Of a stretch of DNA of 64,000 nt, positions 38,391 to 51,535 are shown in pieces. The notes under the pieces are model-generated. The model was not told the origin of the DNA and did not search any database. It saw nothing but the letters and a program-made list of their open reading frames with translations. The translations under genes and the position numbers were made by a program. Location of the stretch: positions 868,001 through 932,000 of the forward strand of contig CM050665.1 of assembly GCA_027574665.1 (NCBI GenBank), in the 5' to 3' direction. Position 1 is the stretch's first letter. Each line of letters starts with the position of its first letter. Source of the stretch: Rhynochetos jubatus (lineage: Eukaryota; Chordata; Aves; Eurypygiformes; Rhynochetidae).

Positions 38391-41300
38391 GCCTATCCAG
38401 AGGATGGTTGGACTTGTAACTGTTCTGTTTGGGCAATCTGGGCACAGGTATCCTGATGGGGAACCTGAGCAAGTTACACTTTCCTGCAGACCTGTGGGAG
38501 ATTAATTTAACCCACACATGGCTTTTTGGCTGCTTTGAAATTCCTTTGTTGTCTGTTCATGGTGGAACTGCGGCTCCCGTTCAGATGAAATGGCATATTG
38601 ATTAATCACACTCGCTGGGGTAGCGTGTTCCCGCGGGCCAAAGCTCCAGAGTGTTAGAATCGTAAGGTCTGGATCCAGTCAGGGTTGCTGAAATAAGGTG
38701 GGAAGGGGCAGCTGTTTCACAGCATCTGCAGGACTCATTTGGAAACTACTGCATGGTAATTCAGAGAGAAGGCACAAGCCCCTGGATGGGCACAATTGGA
38801 AAATCCAATTTCTTCTTGAGCTCTGGTAGCTTTGGGAGTCTTCAAGTCACCTTGCACATGATTTAGCCACCAAATCTCGGTTCCTTGAGCTCCTGCTTGA
38901 ACAGCTGGTTGTACGGCCAGCCAAGGTCCGTCTGTGTACTAGCCTGGAGTTGGGTCTTGGTGAGGTGAAGGCTCATGGGCTGCAAAGAGGTGGGAATAGA
39001 CAGTGCTCACCCATCAGCACCTCACTTGACAAGTGACGGGCTGAAAAACCAGGTGCCCAGCCGTGCATTGAAGACATGGTCTTGCCCTTTGGTTGAAGAG
39101 GGGATCTTCTTGGAGTTTCCCTGGGAACCTTGCAGCTTGACCAATTTTGAGGGTTTGCTGAGGTCTGCTGCAGCTGGGGGTTCCTTTAGCATCTGCGTGT
39201 GAGCGTGTGTGAGCAACTGTCCTGATGTGAATCGCTCGCTTTAGCCTGGAGCATTCCTGCTGAGCTCCGTGTGTGCCTACCACGCTGCTGCCAGGCACTC
39301 CCAGCCACTTGCGGGGCAGCTCTGGAGCTGCAGTTCAAGATGGAAACGCGCCTCCTTCAGTGGAGTTTCAGAGCTCCAGCTCAGAAGTTGGCATTTACAA
39401 CCAGTGTAGTGTTGGGCCTGGCTGGGGTCTCCAAGCAAGCAGTGCGCAGCTCGGTGTATGTCTTCCTCTTCCTGCCGTTAACTGACCAAACAGTCTAATC
39501 GGTTGTTGAGTGCTTGGTGTTGCCTGGGAAACACAGATGGAAAATGAAAGGATCCTATCGTTCGGGGGTTTATCTGGCTTTTGTAGTATGCAAAAAGTGC
39601 AGGTGAGAGTCTGCACTTCCAGGGCAGGGAGCAGCCTGCGTGTTCCCCGCGCCCCTGTGCCATCATCACTGGTCTTGGTCCAAGTCCTGCTCGTTCGCTG
39701 TAGTTCACCCGCGTCCCCTGTGTCTGCCCTCACCCTGGGCTTCACTTCCTGGGTGAGCCGAGTGCCCGCAGTCTGTTACGTGCTCTGTGGTTGGTGCCGG
39801 GGGAGCGGGGAGCCCAGGGTGCAGATGGCCGGGAGGCTGGTTCCCGCCCAGGCTGGGGCTGTAAAGGGCTCACCTTCATCTGCAGCCTTTGCAGTGGTAG
39901 ATCAATTGCCCCAAACTCTGTATCCTGCTTCTGCACTGCAGCTCTTGTTTTTCATCACTGGGGTGTGTGGGTGGTGATCCCAGCCTTGGCTCTCCAGTCC
40001 CAGGAGCCCTAGTCTGCATCCCGCTCTTGGAAACGGCTTGCTTTTCTGGAGTCATGCTAACCTAAGAGGTTCTGTGTCCTGCGGCTGCCTGGGGTCACCT
40101 TTTGGGGGGTGAACGGTTTGGTGTTGCTTTAGGAAAGGGGGGGCAGCCAAAACTGGGCTGTGCCTGGGATGCAGGAGAGGTGTTGCTTGTGGTGGTGTTT
40201 CCTGCAGCTCCGTGAGGAGTGTGCTCTTCCAACAGGACAGGTAGCGGTGCTACTCACCTCCCTGCTCACACACCCTGCTCTGGGAGCCGGGATGCGTGAA
40301 TGCCTGCCTGGGCCCTTGTTGCCAGCCTGGCCTCCCCCGGGAGCAGGCTGAACCTTGCCAGGAGCAGAGGCTGCTGCCAGGCCCTGGCTGCTTGCCCAGT
40401 GACAAGTGGCAGAATTGACCATGGGATTGTTAATGCAAATCACCAGCAGGAGGATGCAGCCAAGCCCTGTAATTGTGCTAATTGAAGCCATCGTCATGAA
40501 CATGCTAAGAACCACTGTCCTGGTCTCTGCTGAGTTACTCTCCTGATTTTGTGCCTCGGCGCCTCCCGCCCAAGGCTGACCCACCTGCTGGGTGAGCACC
40601 GTTCCGTGTGCTGTGTCCTTTGTCCCGTGGAGCTGCTGCCTTGTCTCTAGAGGTTGGAGCCTTCAGTGGAACTCCCCAGGGAGAGCGAGGTGGAGCTGAT
40701 GCCAGGTTTGGAGACCGTGTTCTGCACAGCACTTTGCTTGCAGCCTTGAATTGTCCCTCTGTTTCGGGAAATGCATCAGTCTTGGCCAAGCAGGAGCTTC
40801 CTGAACTCTGGAAGCACAAGAGTGGGGCAGCGAGTGTTCAGCTGTCCCGGATGGCAGGGTTCATCTTCCATGGCAGGGTGGAGGGCGTGAGGCGGCAGAG
40901 CGGATGGCACCTCTCGAGTGTGCCCCAGTGCCGTGTTCCCTGTCTACACTTGGCCTGACTGCAGGCCCCAGGCTCCTTTAACAAAGTTAAGGAGCTCTTT
41001 CACACCCAGTGCTTTTTCTCTGTGAAGGGCTTATAATCAAACCACCTCTCAGGCTCCCTTTTTGGTGAGATAACAGAGTGAACTCTCTCATTCTGCTCCC
41101 AGCGAGTGTTTTCTCCAGCCTCCAAATCACATTTGTAATTATTCTGTGCATCCTCCAGTTTTTCAGAATCCTCTTAGGGGTGTGGGCACCATCTCCGACT
41201 TGCAGCAGGGTGCAGGGGGAGCCCTGCCAGCCTGCTCCCACTCACTGCTCTCCCTCCATGTCTCCGAGTTCACTGCCAGCACATCCCCTCCTGAAGTAAA

Positions 41301-41605
41301 GAGTAAGGGTGCTCTGTGTGGAGCAGAAAGGACCCTGGTGTGGTCCCGTGAAAGACTGATTTCCCCTCTACTTAATGCTGGCCCAGGGAGGTCAGCCCTC
41401 CTGCTGGCACCCACTGAGGTTCTCCCAAGGCACGCTCCTTCCAGTCACGTGTGTTGTCCTCTCCCCATAGTTGCCATCTTCCCACTGCCACAGAAAGGTA
41501 GACAAAGGGGAGCTTGGAGAAGAAAGGGGGGGAGAGGCAGCTGGCTGAGGAGGGTGGAGAAACCAGGCACAGAAAGCAAGGAATGGGAGAGGTTAGGGAT
41601 CACAG
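38391..41605. other. Noncoding stretch with one homeobox/POU-rich island
   Basis: No exon recognised. A conspicuous AT-rich block at about 40405-40515 contains a perfect POU octamer ATGCAAAT (40433-40440) and two TAATTG-type homeodomain cores (40470-40487). It resembles a conserved noncoding element; conservation itself cannot be seen from one sequence. The rest shows nothing I can name. Confidence 0.45.
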
Positions 41606-42082
41606 TCACAGAATGGCTGAGGCCAGACGGGGAGGCTGGAGGTCATCCCGTCTGACCCCCTGCTCAAGCAGGACCACCTAGAGCTGGTTGCGCAGGAGCA
41701 CATCCAGGCGGATTTTGAGTATCTCCAGGGATGGAGACTCCAGCCTCTCTGGGCAGCCTGTGCCAGTGCTCGGTCACCCCCACAGTGAAAAGTGTTTCCT
41801 GTGTTCAGAGGGAACGTCCTGTGTCTCAGGTTGTTCCCGGTGCCTCCGGTCCCGTCTCTGGGCACCACTGGAAAGAGCCCGGCTTTGTGCTCGTTCCACC
41901 CTCCCTTCACGTATTTAGATACATGGAGAAGATCCTCCCCAGGTCTTCTCCGGGCTGACCCGTCCCAGCTCCGTCGGCCTTTCCTCGCGCGTGCGGTGCT
42001 CCTGGCCCCTGTGACTCTCCAGTGTGTCCGTGTCTCGTCCTGGGGAGCCCAGCACTGGGCACTCCAGGGGTGGCCTCAGCAG
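41606..42082 (-). mobile_element. CR1 LINE 3' fragment (copy B)
   Basis: Same 477-bp antisense CR1 segment as at 4557-5033, with identical end points and, by direct base-by-base reading, only three substitutions. Flanking sequences differ on both sides. The near identity marks it as a young insertion or a product of duplication or conversion. Confidence 0.85.
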
Positions 42083-45000
42083 CGCTGGGCAGAGGGGCAG
42101 GACCCTGCTCGGCTGCTGGCGATGCTTCATCGAACACAGCCCGGATGCCGTTGCCCTGGGCAGCGAGGGCAGGTGGTGTGGGGGTGCAGCCGGGGGATGC
42201 AGGGCAGGATGTGCCCTGTCTGACATTGCTGGGGGTGGGCTGGGGCGCAGCGCTGTCCTGCAGGACCCACGCTGGCATGGGCAGCCCAACCATCCCATCC
42301 CGTGCTGTCCAGCCCAGCGGAGCTGGGCAAGCGCTCTGTCTGTCGGAGCTGCTCGCGTCAGTGGGCCGTGATCGGCGCCTCTGCGAAGCGCCGGGGGTCA
42401 GTTACTGCTGGACGCAGCTCGGGCTCCAGCGCTGGGAGGTGACCGGGGAGGAGCGGTGCTGCCCGCGTTTGCTCTCGGTCTTTCTGCCAGGTGCTCCTCT
42501 TCCCCCAGGGATGAAGCACTTCTTGCGTTCTTGCTTGTGCCTTGAATCTGCAAAACCACAAGCGAGGGCTGCGTGGGAAGCATGCCGGAGGCCGCTCCGG
42601 AGCACATGGAGCACAGGTGCTCCTCACATGGGTGGTTCTTACAGAAGCCTCCACTACAAACCCTACCCCGACTGGTGTGTAGCGGGTTTGGGGGTTGGTC
42701 TCTGTAGATGGTAGCGCTCCCCCAGCCCCGTGCACCAACGGTCCAGGGAGCTTTCCCAGACGCTCCCCTCAGCTGGAAATCTCTGCCCCCAACCACACCA
42801 GCTCTGCCCCGTGCGCGGGGCCCAGCCCCCTTCTGCTGCCTCTCAGCGTTTCTGAGCCCATCGGTTACAGCACCGTTAACGCGCACCGGGAATTGTTCCC
42901 TGTGGCTCAGAGCCCAGCGATTTCCATCTGTGCAGGGGGTGATGAATGGACGGTTGTGGTTGGCGCTGGAGCCGTGCGGAGAACGGGAGAGCTCTGGCTC
43001 CCCACATCGGAGTAGATCCATAGTGCTCCCTCCTGCCAACATTGCCCCAGAGACAGCAGCTGTCTGGGGCTCCCCATTCCAGCAGAATTCCCAGTTTCAT
43101 TACAGCAGGGTCCAGGGATGGGTCCGGAGGAGCCAAGTCAGAACGTTGCGGCTTTGTTCCTGCACCATGGGGAGAGTCTCGTGTCTGGGAGTGAGTGGGA
43201 ACTGGTGTGTGGGATGCCCAGGCAATGGGTTGTGCTACAGAACAGGGCTGGGAGTCTCGGTCCTTCAGCTGCCTGAGGGGCTGATTCGAGTGGTGGGAGG
43301 AGCCCTGGCATCAGGGAATGGGGATAAATGGAGATCCAGCACAGAGCAGGGGCAGTGGAAGGAGGAAGAGGGCTGGGCTTGGGTGGTGGAAACCAGGGCT
43401 GGCCACAGGCATCTGGGGAAAGGCTGTGCTGGCCTCCAGGGAATGCTGTAGTTCAGGGGCATCCCAGTGGTGGGCGACGTCCTGCTTGGTGCTGGAAGCC
43501 GGGTGGCTCTTGGAACAGAGCCATTGTCACTAGCGTCCAAGAGTGCAGGCACCAACCACCCCTGGGGAGGCTGGCCCTGAGCAGGCCCAGCACGTGGGGG
43601 GACACAGCCCCTCGGTGACGGTGGCCACTGCCCAGTGCAGCACCAGGGACAGGGACATTATTTACTGCTGCTCCGTGTGTTTCTGTGCCGGTTGGTCCCT
43701 CGTCACCAGCGTTCCCTGTGTTGCATCTGTGCTGCTTCTGCTTTTTGTCTCCCCAGTAACCTGGAGGCAAAGAGTGCACCTGCACCACAGGCCTTAAACT
43801 GGAGATGGGGGGCGCAGGGGGCACAGCTGTCGCTGCGTGGGTTTGCCTCCGCCTTTCCCTGTGTGCCTGTGGCCGTGCCAGTAGTTCTGAGTCAGTCCTG
43901 CGGCGCTTGGGTTGTGTGATGGGTTTAACCCTGGACGCGAGCTTCGCCGCACGACTTGAGCCCACAGTTCAGTCTGAGTCCGGCCTTGAGCAACGATACA
44001 TTCCTGCTCTGGGCTGCTCTGCCTGCACTGCTGATGCCGTTCAGTTTTCCTCCTCTTCCCTGTCTCTTCAGGCTGTGGGGGGCCCCCAGGTGTGTTTTGT
44101 GGTGGGGCACAGTGCAGCGGCCGTTGCCCTGCCCGGGTGCTCCAGGGCTCATGTCAGTGGCAGGAGTAGGCACAGAAGGAGTTAAACAGTGCTGGGAAAA
44201 TTGGTATTTAATCCATTGCTGTCCCTTCCAGCAAACCTGGACAGGAAAATGCCTCCCTGTTGGAAACAGCGCCTCTTGGAAATGGAAATGCAGGATGGCT
44301 GGGGATTAGGGTGCCTATCACTGGAAATGGATTTCTTATCGTCTCTTTGAGCTGAATTGGTGGGACAGGCTCTGAAAATTGAATTGCCTTCCCTGTTTGT
44401 GTCTCTGCCATCGCATTGCTCCTGTGCTCGAGCGTTGTACCCACCTTCCCAGCCTCCGGCCCCCTGTCCCCACCCTCAGAGCAGGGGCTGCCTCTGAGGG
44501 GAGGGTACGTATGTACAGAGGGACTGGCCCAGCTGAAGGTGGGCAGGACTGGCTGCATCTGGGAAGATTCTCAAGGCAAGGAGGATGTAGTCCCTCTTTC
44601 CAGGCTTCCTTTGGACCTCGCAGGGACAGCCTGGCAGAGCCTGGTGTAGGGCAGCGTGTGCGAAGGCGTGAAAGGGTCAGAAGGCATCAGGCACCACTGG
44701 AAATGAGAGCTGGTGATGAGGAGCTGGGGGAGGCAGAGGAGAGACCAGGCTGAGCACGTCAGAGCAGCGATGAGTCTGCGAGACGAGGAGCAGCCTGTGC
44801 CCCGTGGAGCCATCTCTGCCCCGTCAGTGCTTAGGCTCTGTCCCGGGATGGCCAAGGTGGCTCTCGGTTCCTTCTCCCAGGCTCTGCTCATGGTCTGAAA
44901 CATCCCATGCCACAGGCGCTGGCCCCGGGTGTCCCTGCAGAGCCTGGGGGTTCACCAGGTCCAGGGTGGGATAGGCTGATGCAGATCCCAGGGCTGTGGG

Positions 45001-45803
45001 TGTCCAGGCATAGTGACAGGAATTTCTTTGTAGGGTTTTGTTCCCAGGGTTTGGTTTGGGGATAATTCTGTTGTACTGGACTGTATTTTACCGTAGGTTG
45101 CTAGTGCCTGATTTCATGTCTCTGTCCTGGTATGGTTTTCTGGGGCATCTCCCCTCCCTGTCAGTTCCGTGTGGCTGTGAGTGCAAGGTGCTGCTGCCCA
45201 CGCAAAGGACTGTTCACTGCACCCGCCAGGAGCCACGGTGCTGCTCCGGCACAGAGCTGCTGGCCTCGACCCTGGGTCTGCCAGAACACACTGAGTCAGA
45301 AAACAAAACATACTTAGGGCTACTTGGGAAGGATTTTTGCTGCTTGTGCAGAGCTGCCACCTGTGGTCACTGGGACTCTCAGAACGGCCCCTCCGTGCTG
45401 AGCCAGAACACGTGAATTGCTAGCCATCGGGGCAAAGCCGTAGCCAGGGGCCTGGTTCCTCTGGCGACAGCAGGCTGCGCTCCGGTCGCAGAGGCTTGCT
45501 GTCAGCCTGCGAAAGAGCCCGCCCTTCTGCCAGGGTGCTGTCCTTGCCCTCTGCCAAAGGACTCGCTCACATTGCTGACACCCAACGGGACAAGGGTTTC
45601 CTTCACTCAGGCGAGTGGTTCCTGACGTGCTGAGGGGCAACTGCAGCTGGGTCTGGCCGTGCCAGGGGGTGGGCAGCCTTCAGGTCTGCGGGAAGGGGAA
45701 TCGCGGGCAAAGCGTTAGGCTGGTTGAGGACCCCGTTAAAGAGCTCTGACCCCCGCAGCATCCACACTTGCCTGGGAGGACACACTGGTTGGTTGTGCCC
45801 GAC
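42083..45803. other. GC-rich noncoding stretch
   Basis: Contains several long open frames (for example 42708-43451) that have no recognisable domains, no consistent splice context and no family resemblance, and that overlap open frames on the other strand. Read as composition effects. No RNA gene or clear repeat was recognised. Confidence 0.5.
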
Positions 45804-46330
45804 TGTTGTGGTTTAGGCCCAAACAAAGCACCTCACAGCCGCTCACTCGCTCCTCCGCACGCTGGGACCGGGAGGAGAAAAGCCAAGGGAGGGCTGGTGG
45901 GTTGAGACGAGGACGGGGAGGGATCACTCACCGGTTGTGGGCACGGGCAAACAGACTCGTCTTGGGGTAAAAAATCAATTAGTCACCAATCAAATCAGAG
46001 TGGGATAATGAGAGATAAAACCAGATCTTAAAACCTCTTCCCCCCACCCTCACTTCTTCCCGGGCTCAGCTTTGCTCCCCATCTCCCTCCCTCCTCCTCA
46101 GGGGTGTTGGGGGACTCCCCACATGCTGCTGCTGCTCCAGTGTGGGTCTGTCCCACAGGAGACGGTCCTCCACGAGCTCCTCCGATGTCAGTCCTTCCCA
46201 CGGGCTGCAGTTCCCCATGAACTGCTCCGGCAGGGGTCCCTCCCATGGGGTGCCGCCCTTCAGGAGCAGCCTGTTCCCCATGGGGGAAGGGGGTTGTTTC
46301 TCCAGCTCACGGTCCAGGGCTGAGTTCCGT
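45804..46330 (+). mobile_element. Avian LTR-type interspersed repeat
   Basis: Starts with tgttgtggtttaggccc and continues with agccgctcactcgctcctcc, gggctggtgggttgagacgag, a run of tcaattagtcaccaatcaaa type, then ccttcccacgggctgcagtt, catgaactgctccggcaggg and similar units. It belongs to the same family as the repeat at 22117-22780 and begins with TG like an LTR. No internal retroviral genes are seen. The family name is uncertain. Confidence 0.6.
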
Positions 46331-46494
46331 AGTGTCCAGGTCCGCCTGCAGACTGGCACTGGAGCGGCCCTGGGGGGGCCAGCACAGCTGCCCCGGGTTA
46401 CCCCTTGCTGCGCGGAGCCCGTGGGTCACCCAGCTGGGTCTGGCCTGGCGCTCTGCCCTGTGGGGCCATCACATCCCGGGGTGTGGCCACGTGT

Positions 46495-46690
46495 TCAACA
46501 GTTTATCCGAAGCAACTTCTATTTCGTTTTGGGCTAAAACTGATAAATCAAGGTGACTTTGGGGGGAGAAATAATTCCTTTCGCAGGATTTGCATAATCC
46601 TGGCTGGTGATATGATAATGGTGTTTGTTAAAGACAGAACACAATGAATTAATACTGCGAAGTTGCTGCTGCAAAATGCAAAGCAGGTGA
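46495..46690. other. AT-rich island, candidate conserved noncoding element
   Basis: About 200 bp of sharply lower GC than its surroundings. It contains aggatttgcataatcctgg (octamer-like ATTTGCAT), tgatatgataatgg and atgaattaatactg motifs. No open frame, no repeat signature. Enhancer-like by composition only. Confidence 0.35.
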
Positions 46691-47979
46691 TGTGCTGCAG
46701 GTGCAGGAGGAGCGCGGGGACGGCGGGCATGGTGGGGAGGGTGGGGACGTTGAGGACGGCGGCGGCAGCATCAGGCGCAGGGGGCTGTTGCCACAGGCAC
46801 AGCCAGGGTGTAGCACAGTGTCGGCAGCAGTCCCCATCCCGCTCTGCTGGGCTGTGGCTGGAGGCTGTGCCTGTCCAGGGCAGCGTTACCTGTTCCGTCC
46901 CTTGTCCGGGGGGTCAGGGGCTGCTTTGTCCCCCAGATTGTTCCAGAGAGCCAGCCACGCCGGACCAGAGCCTGCTGGAGGAGGGACAAGGGAGCTGGGG
47001 GTGACCTGCATCCCGCTGGTGCTGAAGGGTCCTCTGGGCACAGAGATGCCGTCGGGGCTCACAGGAAGCCCTGGCAGGGTGCTTCGTGCTCCCTTGGCCA
47101 ACCCCAGCAGCCCAGAGACCTCGATACCAGGCAGCCCCGTGAGAAGAGCCCTGTGGGAGGTAAGCCAGCCTGGAGCCCCAGCTCCAGCCCCAGTCCTCGG
47201 CTTCCATCTGGGGCAGCCGGGCTCAGCTGCGGGAATGGTGCCGTGGGATGAATGGGGAGGAAGAGTTGATATGAGGTAGAGGAGGGGAGAGAGGCTTGGG
47301 AAAGGTGCACCAGTGCCTCACCCATTCCCTGGGCTGGTGCTGCAGCTCCAGAGCCATCCTTGCCTGCCAGACCCCACTGGAATCCTAATGCACCGTTTAT
47401 CTCTGCAGCTCCGCAGCTTTATCGGAGGGAGATGCTGTGCGGGAGCCAGAGCAGGATTTCAGGCTAATTGGATTCTGTGTCTCTGTGGTTTCCCATGTAG
47501 GCAGACGACAGGGATTAGTGCGATGTTTCGGAGGAACAGGGAAGGCCAGGATGACCTGCATGGGGATTTCCTGCTGCGTAGCCCTTGCTGCCAGCGTCAG
47601 CAAAGGGTGTTTTTGGACAGGGTGTCGAGGTGGAGAGGCCCAGAGCAGCGTGTCCCCACACCATGGCAGCATCACTGTCCAAATCGCTTGGGCTCTTCCT
47701 AAATCTTTGAGATAGGTGCAGTGCCCTTCCCAGGGAAGGAGCCAGCTCAAACTCCTCCGGAGCCTGAGCAATCCTGACAATGGTCCGGCCTCTGCTGCTG
47801 GCTCCGTGTAAGGGCAAGCAGACAGAGGAATCAAGGAGCTGGTGGCTCCTGCACCCAGCCAGCTGCCCAGTTCGCTCCAGTCCTGGCGCAGGCCTGGCTG
47901 CTGCCTGGGAGCCGCGCACGTTTCCGCCTTCTCCCTTCCCCCAGGTTCCTTTCCTTGTGTTGGAGCCTGGCAGGGTGGG

Positions 47980-48052
47980 AGCAGGATCCACCTCATTAAC
48001 GCAGATTTATTCCTGTGTAAACATTTCATTCCTTTAATTGCAAAGCGGCCGT
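47980..48052. other. AT-rich island, candidate conserved noncoding element
   Basis: A short block with ctcattaacgcagattta, a forkhead-type TGTAAACA near 48016-48023 and tttaattgcaaag. It stands out from GC-rich flanks. No coding potential. Confidence 0.3.
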
Positions 48053-48924
48053 GCCGCAGGCGGCGGCGGCAACGCTCCGGTTGCAGCGGGTGTCGAGGCC
48101 ATGCGCCAGGTGTGAGCGTGGCACGTGGCTGTGACATGCCATGGTGTCTGCATGTCAGAGGATCAGCCCAGCTGGGCGCGGGGGCCCTGAGCACTGTGCA
48201 ATCCCGGCAGCTCCCGGCAGGGCCAGAGCATTGCCCAGAGGTGCCGAACAGTGGCAGCAAAACATGGAATGGGCCGTGTGCCAGCCGTCCCACTGCCCCG
48301 TGCCCGCACTGTGATGTGCACAGATGCAGTCACCTTGCTGTGCCCCCTGAAAGTTGCCAGGGTGCTGGGTGCCCAGTGTCCCTGCTGTGCCGAGGGGAAG
48401 CCCTTGGGCACCCAGATGGTGTCTTAGGGCAGCGAGAGAGAGGCAAGGTCTTCCCAGGGCCTCACGACCTCTCTGGGGCAGTGGGGTGTGCCTGGGGTCC
48501 CCACTTCATCTCCTGGCACAACAGCAGGTGTCTTGGGCGCACTGCTCTTGGAAAGCCATGTTCGCCAGGGCCTGCTGCCGTGCCAGGTTCGGCACAGACT
48601 GAGCCGTGCAGAAAGCTGGGGGTGGAGAGAGGTTCTGAGCCAAGCCGAGGGGAGATGCTCCCACCACTATGGCCAGGGAGTGATCTCCGGGGGGATCTGG
48701 CATGTGGCCTGTTCCCGCCCTTGTCACTTGCTCCCCACGGCACTGCTAGAATGCCACCATCTCCCAGAAGCTGCCTCGCAGCCCCGTCCTGGCCATAGAG
48801 CAGCTCCAGGTTCCCGCTCAGCCGGGCATCGGTGCAAGAGGATGCGCCCAGTCCAGGGCGTCTGCTGGGCTCAGAACGCGGGCAGCAGGTACTGCCAACC
48901 TGCTGCTGCGCTTCAGGTCTCTAT

Positions 48925-49110
48925 TCTCCCACACACTCATCCAAATGTTAATTTTATGGATGCCTTTATAAATCTCGCGGCTTTCCCCTGTCCATGGGCT
49001 ACATAGATTTCATCTTGTTGAGAGGTGACACTTCTGGCCTTTGGTACCAGGCTATCAATTTAATACTGAGAGTAATAAAAAACATGGGACCATATTAACT
49101 CACCATCACT
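48925..49110. other. AT-rich island, candidate conserved noncoding element
   Basis: Low-GC stretch with ccaaatgttaattttatgg, gcctttataaatc, ggctatcaatttaatactg and agtaataaaaaacatggg. No repeat signature or open frame. Regulatory role is inferred from composition alone. Confidence 0.3.
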
Positions 49111-50984
49111 CTGCTGCTCCTTCCTGCTACCCTTTCCGTACCATCTGAAACGCTTGGATGCTGAATAATGCTGGCAGAGCCACAGGCCTGGGACAGCAGC
49201 AGCCAGAGCCAGCCTCCCAGCTGGAGCACCCGCGTGGTTTCCAGACTGTGAGCTGCTCTTTTTCTGCTTGCCAAGCAAACAGAGGTTCGTGCCCACCTCC
49301 CTGTTAGACGTGGCAATCTGGAGAAATGCTTGTGTCCCACCTCTGAGACCCTTCCATGTGTTCCAGGCAGGGGACCCTGCCAGCCATGCAGCGTGCTGGC
49401 TTGTGGGGTGGCAAGGAAAGCCCTTGCTTGCCGTGAGACAGCCTTGCTGCCCACAAGCCTGGAGGAACATGGTGAGGTCACTCTGTTGATGTAACAGATA
49501 ACAGCTGCAGCTGTTAAAAACAAAGCAGCAGCAAAAGAACTGGATGCCTTGTCGATGCCAGGGTTTAGGACCTGCATCAGGCACTGACCGGGAAAGGCAC
49601 GAGGTGCTTGCTGGCCTCTCAACTCTTCATCACCTCTGGGCACCAACGCAGTGGCTCAGCTTTGCCCCACTGACGACTTTGCAAAACGGATTTTGGGACT
49701 TGTGTTTTCGCCTGGGGATGTTGAAGAAGCACCTGATGTTTCAAAGCATCTCCATAAAGTTTCTGCTCTCTGCTGACCAAGGGGGGAGCTTCTTTCTGTC
49801 ATACCTTTACTTCAGCCACTCAACCTCCATGAGAACGCCAGGGGCCTGCTCTGTTGTTTGAATGCAGGACTTTTGGCGAGTCAATATGACCTGGAAGAGT
49901 CTTTTTTTTTCTATCCTGCACATCTCCTGTTTCTGTAAGTCAATAGCTTTCTCATACCTTTAACCGGTACTGTAAGTTTGTATTGCGTATCCTAAAGCAA
50001 GTCACCTTCAGGGCAGGAGGGCCTGCAGCTTTCGCGGCTTCCTACCGCCTTGCAGTGTGTGTATTACAAAAAAAGAAAAACTAAAACCTTGTTGTGACGC
50101 AACGTGTGTGACAGCCCCGTTGTGACAGCCCCGTAATGCCCCGATTCCCTCTTCCTGTCACATTTGTGGGCATGTCACGGCAACTGTCCTGGTGCCAGGC
50201 CATTGTCTCTGGAGTCCGGGCTCACCCTCGGCCGTCTCGTGCCCAGAGAACCTGCCGAGCCCAGGGCAGACACCAGGAGATGCGGGCAGAGCTCCTGCTG
50301 CACTTGTACCGCTCCCTGTCTCCCTGGCTGCCTTTTCTTCACCCCGTCCCCAGGGCTGGAGCTCATCCTGGCTCCTGCTGCCATGGCCCTTGGTGCTTCG
50401 GCTGGGCCTCTGTCACACCCTGCCAGCCTTCGCTGAGAAGCAGCGGGTTCTCGGGGCCCCCATCCCTGCCCAGCTCTGCTCCGTGCTGGAGGCGGTGGCT
50501 GCCGAGAGCTGCCAAGGGGCTCTGCCCACTAGGTCCAGGTGCTACGGCTGCCAAGGGTGGGAGCTGGCACCCCCCGCGGGGACGGTGCCAGGTGCTGGCA
50601 CTGGTGTTGGGTGTTGGCATGAGGTGCTGGTCTGTGCAAACTGCTCTCTGTACCCTGTCACCCTTTCTCTGTTGGTCTCTGCCCGTCGCTGCCCGTTGGA
50701 TGAACCCGTGATCCACTGCACCCACAGCCGGCCGGCCCCGGCGATGAGAAAAGCACCACAGACTGAGCCCCTGGGACTGCTTCAGAAGGCTCCGTGGGGA
50801 GGAGTCGTGTGACTGCTGGCTCATAAACCAGGCTCGAAGGGGTGCCGTGCCCCTCATCTGCTGGGCATCAGCCCAGCCCCAGGGTGCAGCCGAAGGAGGG
50901 GGCTGTGGGGCCCAGGCCCCCGGTGAGCACCCAGGTCCCGGCTGAGCTGTCACCTGCGGAGCAGCAGCAGATGGATGTGGAAAG

Positions 50985-51535
50985 CCTTTAAATTCAGCAC
51001 ATGATCGATACTAAACTGATCTTCTGGAGTCTCTTATAAGATTACCCCAGCATCATGCATCCAATTGTAAGAAAATCGCTCAGCACACGAGGGAGAAGTG
51101 GGAAACGCTGCAGACCCCGTTTGGGACACACAGCGCCAGGGTAAGTGACTTCGCAGTTGTTCCTTGCAGTAAATAATTCATCCACTTTCCATTTGGGTTT
51201 GTCGCTACCCCCATGCCCTCGCCTCAGCTCCCTCTGCCAGTTGCCCTCCTGTCCCGGAATTCCCGTGCTGGGTAGTTTCTGTGCCTGTACACACACCGGT
51301 CTGTCCAGCTTTCTCCTGCCGTGCCAGGGGGAGCAGTGCTGGGATAGAGAGACGCTGTCCCACTGCTCAGCATGGGCAGGACGGCGCTGGGCTCAGCCCA
51401 CGTCCCGGCCTGGCTTTGCCACCCTGGTCCCTGCTCTAGTGCTGCTTCCACCTGGCGCAACAGGCAGGACCGTAGGGAACACATTAACGATGCCGAGAGT
51501 CTATCTATGGCGATTAGTAATTGAACAAAGGCTGT
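50985..51535. other. Pair of AT-rich islands, candidate conserved noncoding elements
   Basis: Two blocks, 50985-51090 (ctttaaattcagcacatgat, ctcttataagattacccc, catccaattgtaagaaaa) and 51480-51535. The second contains a homeodomain core followed by a SOX-type site: attagtaattgaacaaagg at 51513-51531. Flanks are GC-rich and featureless. Confidence 0.35.

Noticed and set aside
42708-43451. 247-codon plus-strand open frame
   Set aside because: No domain, signal or splice context; overlapped by open frames on the opposite strand in GC-rich DNA.
47397-48798. Overlapping ~300-codon open frames on both strands
   Set aside because: Opposite-strand frames of similar length in the same GC-rich stretch, with no recognisable protein family and interrupted by an AT-rich noncoding block.
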